A stretch of 64,000 nucleotides of DNA from Deltaproteobacteria bacterium (lineage in GTDB: Bacteria; Myxococcota_A; Polyangia; Polyangiales; Houyiibacteriaceae): contig SHLP01000007.1 in assembly GCA_004283055.1 (NCBI GenBank), positions 1-64,000 on the forward strand, in the 5' to 3' direction. How positions within the stretch are numbered: the first letter of the stretch is position 1; each line of letters begins with the position of its first letter. Below are positions 44,412-52,101 of the stretch, piece by piece. The position numbers and the translations under genes are program-made. The notes beneath the pieces were generated by a model. That model saw nothing but the letters and a program-made list of their open reading frames with translations, was not told the DNA's origin and did not search any database.

Positions 44412-45521
44412 GTGACCTTGCTTCGGATAGTGATCAGCGACCTGCATCTCGGGACGGGAACCCGGCGTGGCCAGTTGAACCCGCTCGAAGACTTCATTCA
44501 CGACGACCGCTTCGTCGAGCTCCTGGCCTTCTACCAAGCTCGCTGCGGCCCCGAAGGGAGCATCGAGCTGATTCTGAACGGGGACATCTTCGATCTCTTG
44601 AAAGTGAAGATTGCCGACCATTGGCCCACCGAAGTGACGGAAGAGATCGCGGTAGCCAAGCTGCAGCAGTGCCTGGAGGGACACCCGAGATTCGTCCTCG
44701 CGCTCCGCGAGTTCATCCAGAAGCCCACCAACCGGGTGACCTATCTTCCTGGGAACCACGATATGGAATTCTGGTTCACGGGCGTACAAGAGCTCTTTCT
44801 GCGCTACGTGGCGCCGGGTGAGGCCGCCGAGCGCGTCCACTTCGTCACTTCCTCCGACACCTACTACCTCCCCGAGGGCATCCAGATCCGCCACGGACAT
44901 CAGTTCGAACGCATTCACCGCGTCGACTACGCACAGATGACACGAACGCGTCGAGACGGAACCGAAGTGCTGGCCTTGCCGTGGGGTAGCCTGTGGATTC
45001 TCGAGGTGATGAACCCGCTCAAAGAAATCCGAAGCCACATCGATAGGATTCAACCACTGAGGCGATTTCTTTGGTCGTCCGCGCTGCTGGATCCGGGCTT
45101 CGTTCTCAAGTTCCTCTGGCGTTCGACGATCTATTTCCTTCGGCACCGCGTCTTCACGATTCAAGCTTGGCGGGAACGCATCTTGAACTTTCCGCGGCTG
45201 GTGCGCGAAGAGGTGCTCGAAGTCACGAGCGGTGGCTACGATGAGCGCGCGATTCGCGCACTCAACAAGACCCGCGGCGCCCACACACTCATCGTCGGCC
45301 ACAGCCACGGCCCACGATTTCTCCAGCTGCCCAACGACCGCATTCTGGTCAATACGGGAACCTGGGTGAAGATGATCAACTTGGACCTGCAGTACCTGGG
45401 CCAAGACAGCGGATTGACCTACGCGGTGATCGCGTACGATGTCGACGGCAAACCGGAGACGACCTTGATGCGATGGCAGGGCGTCCACGACCCCTGCGAG
45501 GCGATTCCGTACGCCGACTGA
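44412..45521 (+). CDS. Calcineurin-like metallophosphoesterase
   Basis: A 369-residue metallophosphoesterase. Metal ligands: Asp10 and His12 in SDLHLG, Asp58 in NGDIFD, Asn115 in LPGNHDMEF, a His in IRHGHQFER and the closing GHSHG. This is like the UDP-2,3-diacylglucosamine pyrophosphatase/YfcE-type fold. The middle part (about 190-280) is an insert with helices. Substrate unknown. GTG start at 44412 lies 54 bp after cysH. Confidence 0.88.
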   Translation: MTLLRIVISDLHLGTGTRRGQLNPLEDFIHDDRFVELLAFYQARCGPEGSIELILNGDIFDLLKVKIADHWPTEVTEEIAVAKLQQCLEGHPRFVLALREFIQKPTNRVTYLPGNHDMEFWFTGVQELFLRYVAPGEAAERVHFVTSSDTYYLPEGIQIRHGHQFERIHRVDYAQMTRTRRDGTEVLALPWGSLWILEVMNPLKEIRSHIDRIQPLRRFLWSSALLDPGFVLKFLWRSTIYFLRHRVFTIQAWRERILNFPRLVREEVLEVTSGGYDERAIRALNKTRGAHTLIVGHSHGPRFLQLPNDRILVNTGTWVKMINLDLQYLGQDSGLTYAVIAYDVDGKPETTLMRWQGVHDPCEAIPYAD

Positions 45522-45533
45522 ATCGGCGGTCCA

Positions 45534-46610
45534 GTGTCCCCTTGCAACGCCGAGCCCCGCGATATACTGTTCACGTGTTCAGTGCCGCACCTTTCCGAAA
45601 ACCCGCCTAATCGCTTCCAAGAGGCCCATGTCGACTGGGACGGAGAGGCTCCGCCTGCCGATCTCCAGGTCCATGAGGAGCAGGCGAAGAGCGCGCTCTC
45701 CGAGAACAAGAGCCCGGACGTTGGCTTTCGCTGGAGCGTCAATCCGTACCGCGGCTGCTTTCACGGCTGTGCGTATTGCTACGCGCGCCCGACCCATCCG
45801 TATCTCGGCTTCGGCGCGGGCACGGATTTCGAACGGCAGATCGTAGTGAAGGTCAATATCGTCGATCGTCTGCGAGCAGCTCTTCGCAAGAAGTCATGGA
45901 AGCGTGAGCTCGTTGCGTTTTCAGGAAACACCGACTGCTACCAGCCGATCGAGTCGCACTACCAGCTTACGCGTCGCTGCCTCGAAGTTTGCGCCGAGCT
46001 CCAAACCCCAGTGACGATTATCACGAAGGGCAAGCTCGTCCGGCGCGATGTCGATGTGCTGCAGGCACTTCAGCGCGAGTCGGGGTGCCGTGTCACGCTC
46101 AGCATCCCTTTCGCGAACGACGTGCACGCGCGGGCAATCGAGCCCTTTGCAAGCCCGCCCAGTAAGCGTTTCGAGACGCTGCGCATCCTTTCCGACGCGG
46201 GGGTTGACACGGCCGTAGCGGTTGCTCCGATCATCCCCGGTCTCAATGACGACCAAATCCCCGAAATCCTGAAGCGCGCCCGAGATGCCGGCGCTTCGGC
46301 TGCGTTCAAGATTCTTCTACGGCTTCCACTCGAGGTTGGCCCGGTCTTCTCGGCGCGGCTCGCCGAGGCCTTTCCGCTGCGGCACGCCAAGGTCATGAGC
46401 GCGATTCACGACATGCGCGGAGGTGGGCAAAACGATGCGCGCTTCGGCGCGCGGATGGTCGGTCAAGGCCCGCGCTGGGCGATGACCGAGAAGTTGTTTT
46501 CGGTGCACTGCGATCGACTGGGCCTCGAGTACCTCGCCGGCGAAGCAGCCCGTCCGGCGCGGGTCCGTCCACCGGACCGGGGCGGGCCTCAGCTTCCCTT
46601 GCTCTTCTGA
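45534..46610 (+). CDS. PA0069-type radical SAM protein
   Basis: A radical SAM enzyme of up to 358 residues. The cluster cysteines are Cys75, Cys79 and Cys82 in RGCFHGCAYCYA (CxxxCxxC), followed by RPTHPYLGFG, which is characteristic of the PA0069/Rv2578c family related to spore photoproduct lyase. The reaction is not known; DNA repair is possible by analogy. A start at the GTG at 45582 (342 residues, beginning near SENPPNRFQ) would fit the family better; a TTGCAA...TATACT promoter-like pair lies between the two starts. Confidence 0.87.
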   Translation: MSPCNAEPRDILFTCSVPHLSENPPNRFQEAHVDWDGEAPPADLQVHEEQAKSALSENKSPDVGFRWSVNPYRGCFHGCAYCYARPTHPYLGFGAGTDFERQIVVKVNIVDRLRAALRKKSWKRELVAFSGNTDCYQPIESHYQLTRRCLEVCAELQTPVTIITKGKLVRRDVDVLQALQRESGCRVTLSIPFANDVHARAIEPFASPPSKRFETLRILSDAGVDTAVAVAPIIPGLNDDQIPEILKRARDAGASAAFKILLRLPLEVGPVFSARLAEAFPLRHAKVMSAIHDMRGGGQNDARFGARMVGQGPRWAMTEKLFSVHCDRLGLEYLAGEAARPARVRPPDRGGPQLPLLF

Positions 46611-46612
46611 CC

Positions 46613-46628
46613 TGGCCCGCAGATTGCA
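46613..46628 (+). promoter_or_regulatory. Predicted sigma-54 promoter of the response-regulator gene
   Basis: TGGCCCGCAGATTGCA at 46613-46628 matches TGGCACG-N4-TTGCW with one substitution, and GG (46614-46615) is ten bases from GC (46626-46627). A start point near 46639 leaves a 44-base leader with GGAG nine bases before the GTG at 46683. Confidence 0.7.
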
Positions 46629-46682
46629 TCCCCCTCCCGGTAATACGGTGCAGAGGCCCGGAATTTCCTGGAGATAAAGCAA

Positions 46683-48131
46683 GTGATTACAGCTAGTTAT
46701 GCGGCAGCGAAAGACTTGGACGACTTGTCATCACGTGACATAGTGTCAAAAGTGTCTGCCAGAGAGTCTCAAATGACCGATTCCACCGAGCTCTCGGTGC
46801 TCGTCGTCGATGACGAAGCGCCGAACGTCGACTCCCTGCGACGCATCTTCGAGCGCGAAGGGTTCGAGGTCCTCACGGCGACGAGCGGGAAGAAGGCCCT
46901 CGACCTCTGCCGACACCATCCGGTGAACGTGGTGGTGAGCGACCTCATGATGCCGGGAATGAACGGCATCGAGCTGGTCAAGGCTTTGAAGACGGTCGTG
47001 CCCGACGCCGAGGTCGTCCTGATGACCGCGTTTGGTACGGTCGAAAAGGCCGTCGAGGCCATGCGCGCCGGCGCCTACGACTTCGTCGAGAAGCCCTTGA
47101 AACGGCTCCAGATGGTCAAGACCGTTCGCAAGGCGGCGGAGCGCCAGCAGCTCGTCGTCGAAAACAAGGATCTTCGACAACAGCTCTCGCAGCTCAGCGA
47201 TCGGAGCATCGTAGGCTCTGCGGCGTCACTTCGAAGCGCTCTCGAGATCGCTACCCAAGCGGCACCATCTTCGGCGAACGTGTTGATCCTCGGGGAGAGC
47301 GGCACCGGCAAGGAGTTGCTCGCACGTCACATTCACGAGCGGAGTGGAAGAAAACAGTTCGTGGGCGTCAACCTCTCCGCCCTCCCGGAGACGATCGTCG
47401 AGTCGGAGCTTTTCGGCCACGAAAAGGGAGCCTTCACCGGTGCCGTGGCGCGACGCGGCGGTCGCATTGCGGAAGCTCAGGGCGGCACGCTGTTTCTCGA
47501 CGAGATCGGCGAGCTGTCCGCGGCAGTCCAGGTAAAGCTGCTCCGCGTTCTTCAGGAAGGCGAATACCAACCGGTCGGCGGACAGACCAAGAAGGCTGAC
47601 TTCCGCTTGATTGCGGCGACCAATCGTGACCTTCACGCTGCGGTGGAAGCGGGGGAGTTTCGCGAAGACCTGTACTACCGACTCAACGTCATCGCGCTCA
47701 CCAGCCCTCCGCTCCGCGCACGACGCGACGACATCCCAGTGCTGACCGAGCACTTCGTAGCAACCTATTGTGCGAAGAACGGGAAGGAGCCTTTGGCGGT
47801 GGATCGCGACGCGCTTCAACAGCTGGTCGCTTACGACTGGCCCGGCAACGTTCGGGAGCTCCAAAATGTGATTGAACGCGCTGTCGTTCTGAACAAGAGC
47901 GGCGTCATCAAGCTGGCCGACCTTCCCGACCCGGTCGCCCGCGCCGAACCGCACTTCGACGCGTTTACATTCCCCGTCGGAACGGCGCTGAGTGAAGTCG
48001 AACGACGGGTGATTCACGGCACGCTGAAGCACACTTCGGGAGACAAGCAGCTCGCGGCGCAGCTCCTCGGCATTTCTGCGCGAACGATCTATCGCAAGCT
48101 GGGGGCCGAGAAGGGCGACGAGGCCGCCTGA
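46683..48131 (+). CDS. NtrC-type sigma-54 response regulator
   Basis: A 482-residue transcription activator. Receiver domain (about 37-150) with phospho-acceptor Asp87 in VVVSDLMMPGMNG. AAA+ domain (about 172-400) with Walker A GESGTGKE (204-211), the sigma-54 contact GAFTGA (249-254) and Walker B FLDEIGE (271-277). A Fis-type HTH ends it (about 452-473, GDKQLAAQLLGISARTIYRKL in the helix region). It activates sigma-54 RNA polymerase once phosphorylated; no kinase is seen nearby. GTG 46683 has a GGAG; ATG 46773 is an alternative without 30 residues. It lies directly upstream of the T2SS operon, whose promoter has the matching type. Confidence 0.93.
   Translation: MITASYAAAKDLDDLSSRDIVSKVSARESQMTDSTELSVLVVDDEAPNVDSLRRIFEREGFEVLTATSGKKALDLCRHHPVNVVVSDLMMPGMNGIELVKALKTVVPDAEVVLMTAFGTVEKAVEAMRAGAYDFVEKPLKRLQMVKTVRKAAERQQLVVENKDLRQQLSQLSDRSIVGSAASLRSALEIATQAAPSSANVLILGESGTGKELLARHIHERSGRKQFVGVNLSALPETIVESELFGHEKGAFTGAVARRGGRIAEAQGGTLFLDEIGELSAAVQVKLLRVLQEGEYQPVGGQTKKADFRLIAATNRDLHAAVEAGEFREDLYYRLNVIALTSPPLRARRDDIPVLTEHFVATYCAKNGKEPLAVDRDALQQLVAYDWPGNVRELQNVIERAVVLNKSGVIKLADLPDPVARAEPHFDAFTFPVGTALSEVERRVIHGTLKHTSGDKQLAAQLLGISARTIYRKLGAEKGDEAA
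46726..46756. promoter_or_regulatory. TGTCA-motif cluster near the regulator start
   Basis: TGTCA-N5-TGACA (46726-46740) is an inverted repeat, followed by TGTCA (46744-46748) and TGTC (46753-46756). It lies inside the first codons if GTG 46683 is used, or just upstream if ATG 46773 is used. The same core recurs at 48151-48163. Confidence 0.4.
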
Positions 48132-48150
48132 ACGGCTGAACCTCCCACGG

Positions 48151-48163
48151 TGTCATTTTGTCA
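48151..48163. promoter_or_regulatory. Candidate upstream activating site for the T2SS promoter
   Basis: Two TGTCA copies (48151-48155 and 48159-48163), eight bases apart, about 100 bases upstream of the sigma-54 -24 element at 48259. This is the usual distance for an enhancer bound by an NtrC-type activator, and the motif is shared with the cluster at 46726. Confidence 0.45.
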
Positions 48164-48257
48164 ATCGACCGGGATCCGGCCCGCCACGTTGTCCACGAGA
48201 GCGGGGCAAAATTGCGCGCCTGCGTACGAAATCATTGCTGTTTTCGTGATTGTGATT

Positions 48258-48273
48258 CGGCACGGGCGTTGCT
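48258..48273 (+). promoter_or_regulatory. Predicted sigma-54 promoter of the T2SS operon
   Basis: CGGCACGGGCGTTGCT at 48258-48273 matches the consensus TGGCACG-N4-TTGCW with one substitution; GG (48259-48260) and GC (48271-48272) are ten bases apart. The implied start point, about 48284, lies only three bases before the GTG at 48287. Confidence 0.72.
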
Positions 48274-48286
48274 CTAGTAACTGGCG

Positions 48287-49264
48287 GTGGCAACTCCACG
48301 ACAAAGACGCGTCTCGGCTGTGATCGTGCTCGCAACGCTGGCCCTCTGTGCTTTGTTCCTGGCGCAGGGGACGACCAGGGTCTTGGCGGCGGAATTGCTC
48401 GCGCCGAATGCGGTTGCCCCGAAGCCACCCGGCAAACGTTTCACGGCAAGCTCGCCGAGTTTTCTTCGCAGGCGCAAACCCGAAGCGATCCTCCGGCGAA
48501 ACATATTCGATTCGGCCCGCGGCGACCTCACGGCCGAGCCGCTTCCCGAGATCCCGCTCGACGAAGATGGGCAGCCGGTCGCGGACTGGGATCCGAACCG
48601 ACCGCCGCCGAAGTGCACGGGCAAGCTGCGACTCGTCGGCTCCGTGGTGAGCCCGGTGGCCCCGGACTGGTCGTTCGCCGCAATCGCTGGCTCGAGCGAC
48701 GGAAAGACCATGCTCTACCGCGAGGGCTCCGAGGTGGACGGTTCCCGAGTGATGGCCGTTCACTCTTCGAGTGTCGTGATGACCGGCTCAACCGGAGTTT
48801 GCCAACTACTGATGTTCGAAGAGGAAGAGACGACGGCAGCGAGGGCGCCGGTCGCGAAAAAGCCCGCAGCTTCCAAGCCTGCAGATGCCAGAAGCGCTGG
48901 CCTCAGCGCAGAAGAGATGACCGACGGAATCGAAAAGATTAGCGATACCAAGTACAACATTCAACGAAGCTTGGTCGACAAAGTCTTGGCGAATCAGGGG
49001 AGTCTGATGAAGTCCGCGCGTGTGATTCCGCACGAGGAGAACGGACGCGTCGTCGGCGTCAAGCTCTACGGCATCCGGCGCAACAGCCTGCTCGGGCGTC
49101 TTGGAGTTCGAAACGGAGACATGCTGCGAACCATCAACGGGTTCGACATGACGAGCCCTGACACCGCGCTCGAAGCGTATTCTCGATTGCGAAGCGCCGA
49201 CAAGCTCACGCTCGCGATCAAACGTCAGAACAAAGAAACCACCATTGACTACAACATCGAATGA
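48287..49264 (+). CDS. gspC: Type II secretion protein GspC
   Basis: A 325-residue inner-membrane protein with one N-terminal helix (about 10-28), a homology-region domain (about 70-160) containing KLRLVGSVV and a C-terminal PDZ-type domain (about 243-320) with LYGIRRNSLLGRLGVRNGD. GspC links the inner-membrane platform to the secretin GspD. An Ala/Lys-rich linker (about 188-205) joins the parts. First gene of the T2SS operon, with a GTG start and almost no leader if the sigma-54 promoter is used. Confidence 0.9.
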   Translation: MATPRQRRVSAVIVLATLALCALFLAQGTTRVLAAELLAPNAVAPKPPGKRFTASSPSFLRRRKPEAILRRNIFDSARGDLTAEPLPEIPLDEDGQPVADWDPNRPPPKCTGKLRLVGSVVSPVAPDWSFAAIAGSSDGKTMLYREGSEVDGSRVMAVHSSSVVMTGSTGVCQLLMFEEEETTAARAPVAKKPAASKPADARSAGLSAEEMTDGIEKISDTKYNIQRSLVDKVLANQGSLMKSARVIPHEENGRVVGVKLYGIRRNSLLGRLGVRNGDMLRTINGFDMTSPDTALEAYSRLRSADKLTLAIKRQNKETTIDYNIE

Positions 49265-49299
49265 GACGCCAACTTGGAATTTCAGGCGGGGAATGAATC

Positions 49300-52101
49300 G
49301 TGACTTCTAGAAATCAGCTCATTTGCTTGCTCGTCGGCGCGCTCCTTCTGAGCACGGGACACGGCGCGGTGGCCCAACAGAACGAAGCGAAGCCAGCAAA
49401 GCCGCCCGCGCGGATTCCCTCTCCACCCGTCCCGCTGCGACCGGCGCCGCCGAAGGCGGATGCGACCGCCTCTCCCGGACCTGGCCCGAGGGCAAAGCCT
49501 GAGCCCGCCGCCGTAGAAGAGCCAGAGCTCGAAAACGAGCTGCCGCAGTTCGAGACCGGGGTCGAGTTCAAGGCCATGTCGCCGCGCACCAGGGTGACGT
49601 TCAACCTCGAGAACGCCGAGCTCCCGGACCTGGTCCGCCTGATCTCGAACATGACGGGGCGTCGCTTCATTCTTCCGACCAAGCTGCGCGCGATCAAAGC
49701 AACCGTGTTTGCACCGACCAAGGTGACGGTCTCGGAGGCGTATCAGGCCTTCTTGTCGGTTCTCGAGGTCAACGGCTTCACGATCGTGCCGGCGGGTCGA
49801 TATTTGAAGATCGTGGAAGCTCAGCAGATCGAACGCCAAACGGTCCCGATGTACGAGGACGGCAGCGCTGTTCCTGCAACCGACCGCTACATCACTCGAA
49901 TTCATCACCTGGATCACCTCTCGGCCGAAGATGTCACGACGCTGCTCGCACGCTTCGCTTCCCGGACAGCAAACATCACGTCCTACGCGCCCACCAACAT
50001 GCTGATCCTCACCGACACTGGCGCCCAAATACGCCGCATGCTCCGTCTGATTGCGGCGATCGACCTACCCCGAAGCGGAACCCAGACCTGGATCGAACCA
50101 ATTCACTTCGCAAATGCGCCAGACCTCGGCGCGAGGTTGCTGGAGATCTTCGCCGCCGACACCGAAACGGCGGCCCCGAAAAAGGCCACCGCGCGATCCA
50201 CAGCGAAGAAGAAGAACGAACCACCGGCCGTGCTCGGTGCCTCTTCGGCCGGGCCGACAATCCGGAACATCATCGCCGACGAGCGGACGAACTCTCTCAT
50301 CATCATCGCAACGGAACGCGCGTACCTGCGTATTCTCGAGATGATCCGGCAGCTCGATGTCGCGCTCGAGGGCGAGGGGCGCATCCACGTTCACTACGTT
50401 CAGCACGGCGCTGCGACCGACATCGCCGCGGCGCTAACGGCGCTCGTAGGCGCCTCTTCGGGCGGCCGACCGACACCTGCGGCCAGAGGCGCTGCACAGA
50501 GGGGCGCGGCGGCACCAAAAACCACGGCGTCGCTCTTCGAGGGGCAGATCGGGGTCACCGCATACGAGCAGTCGAACGCGCTGCTGATCACGGCCTCTCT
50601 TCACGACTATACGGCGCTCAAAAAAGTGATCGAACGTCTCGACGCGCCGCGCAAGCAGGTGTTCATCGAGGCGGTCGTCATGGAGCTCGGCATCGAGCGA
50701 TCGTCGGACCTCGGCTTTGCGTTCCACGGGGGCGCGGGCGACTTCCCGACCGACGGCTCTCTCTCGCTCTTCGGGTTCAACGCGCCGTCGTCTATCGACA
50801 TCACCCAAAACGATCTCAGCGGCTTGGCTCTTGGCGTTCGTGGACCGACCATCGAGAACTCGCAGCAGCTCGTCGGTTTCTCGGTGCCAGGGTTTGGCGT
50901 GGTGGTGACCGCGCTCGCGAAGTCTGGCGACGCGGACGTGCTCTCGACACCGCACATCATCGCGATCGACAACACCGAAGCTGAAATCAGCGTCGGAGAG
51001 AACATCCCTCTGCAGACCAATGGCGTGGCGCCGGGGACCTTCGCCGGTGCGGGCAGCCTCGGGGCCTTGGCCCAAGCGTCCGCCGGTGGGCAAGATCTAG
51101 GCGGTCTCGCAGGGCTCGCGGGGGGTCTTGGAAGCGTCGCCCGTCAGGACGTCGGCACCACGATTCGAGTCGTGCCGCACATCAACGAGAACAACGAAGT
51201 CCGGCTCGAGATCGAGGAGGAGATCTCCGAGCAGGGCGCCACCTCGGGTACGCTGGGAGTCGTCTCGATCAACCGCCGTACCGCGCGAACGGAGGTCATG
51301 GTTCGGGACCAGCAGACGATCGTCATTGGCGGTCTGATGCGTGACGCGATTCAGAACAGCGAAGACAAGGTTCCCGTTCTCGGCGACATCCCGATTTTGG
51401 GCGCGCTCTTCCGCAAAACCAGCAAGCAGAAGCGCAAGACGAACCTGCTTCTCATTTTGACGCCTTACATCATTCGCGACCCGGGTGACCTTCGGGAGAT
51501 CTTCGAGCGGAAGATGCAAGAGCGGCAGCAGATGATCGATCGCTACTTCGTATTCGGTGAGGACAAGTTCGAGCCGTACATCGACTACACCCGCACGCGC
51601 GGTCTCGTCGCCGAGATCGTAAACGAGATCGACGGCGTCGAAGAGGAAATTAAGCTGGCGCAGGCTGCGGAGCTCGAGCCACCGCCGGACCACGTGCCAC
51701 GCGCACCTATCGGCCCTTACAGCGCGGCCTTGGCCGTCGAGGACGACACCTACGTGATTGGGCCGAACGGGGTAGAACCGCAGGAGGGGAGCAAGCCGAA
51801 TCTCATCGAGTCGATCCCAGCGACCGCAGCGGACGAGCAGGAAGGAGGCGAGGCCCCCCCTCCCCCGATTGAACGACCGCACGGGGCAGAGCCAGAATCT
51901 CCGCCCGAACCGACGCTTCCCGACAAAGCGGAGCAGGCGACCGACGTCGTCGGCAGCGAAGAGATCATCGAGCCCGGCGAGCCTCCGTCCGAACCGGACG
52001 GCGCGACCCAAGGTGCCGAACCTGCAGACGGCTCGAGCGAAGCGGAGCCCGAGGACGGCGCGGAGCCAAGCGGCGAAGAAACGAAGAGCATCCCGCAATG
52101 A
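49300..52101 (+). CDS. gspD: Type II secretion secretin GspD
   Basis: A 933-residue outer-membrane secretin. Signal peptide (1-25, AVA before QQNEA), a Pro/Ala linker, N0-N3 domains, then the secretin core that ends with VPVLGDIPILGALFR (about 690-704). About 190 residues follow, mostly acidic with many Pro, Glu and Ser; most secretins end soon after the core, with at most a short S domain. The tail may bind a pilotin or the cell wall. GTG start 36 bp after gspC. Confidence 0.93.
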   Translation: MTSRNQLICLLVGALLLSTGHGAVAQQNEAKPAKPPARIPSPPVPLRPAPPKADATASPGPGPRAKPEPAAVEEPELENELPQFETGVEFKAMSPRTRVTFNLENAELPDLVRLISNMTGRRFILPTKLRAIKATVFAPTKVTVSEAYQAFLSVLEVNGFTIVPAGRYLKIVEAQQIERQTVPMYEDGSAVPATDRYITRIHHLDHLSAEDVTTLLARFASRTANITSYAPTNMLILTDTGAQIRRMLRLIAAIDLPRSGTQTWIEPIHFANAPDLGARLLEIFAADTETAAPKKATARSTAKKKNEPPAVLGASSAGPTIRNIIADERTNSLIIIATERAYLRILEMIRQLDVALEGEGRIHVHYVQHGAATDIAAALTALVGASSGGRPTPAARGAAQRGAAAPKTTASLFEGQIGVTAYEQSNALLITASLHDYTALKKVIERLDAPRKQVFIEAVVMELGIERSSDLGFAFHGGAGDFPTDGSLSLFGFNAPSSIDITQNDLSGLALGVRGPTIENSQQLVGFSVPGFGVVVTALAKSGDADVLSTPHIIAIDNTEAEISVGENIPLQTNGVAPGTFAGAGSLGALAQASAGGQDLGGLAGLAGGLGSVARQDVGTTIRVVPHINENNEVRLEIEEEISEQGATSGTLGVVSINRRTARTEVMVRDQQTIVIGGLMRDAIQNSEDKVPVLGDIPILGALFRKTSKQKRKTNLLLILTPYIIRDPGDLREIFERKMQERQQMIDRYFVFGEDKFEPYIDYTRTRGLVAEIVNEIDGVEEEIKLAQAAELEPPPDHVPRAPIGPYSAALAVEDDTYVIGPNGVEPQEGSKPNLIESIPATAADEQEGGEAPPPPIERPHGAEPESPPEPTLPDKAEQATDVVGSEEIIEPGEPPSEPDGATQGAEPADGSSEAEPEDGAEPSGEETKSIPQ

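Noticed and set aside
44046-45488. 480-codon minus-strand open frame
   Set aside because: Covers cysH and the metallophosphoesterase in antisense; both real genes have complete active sites.
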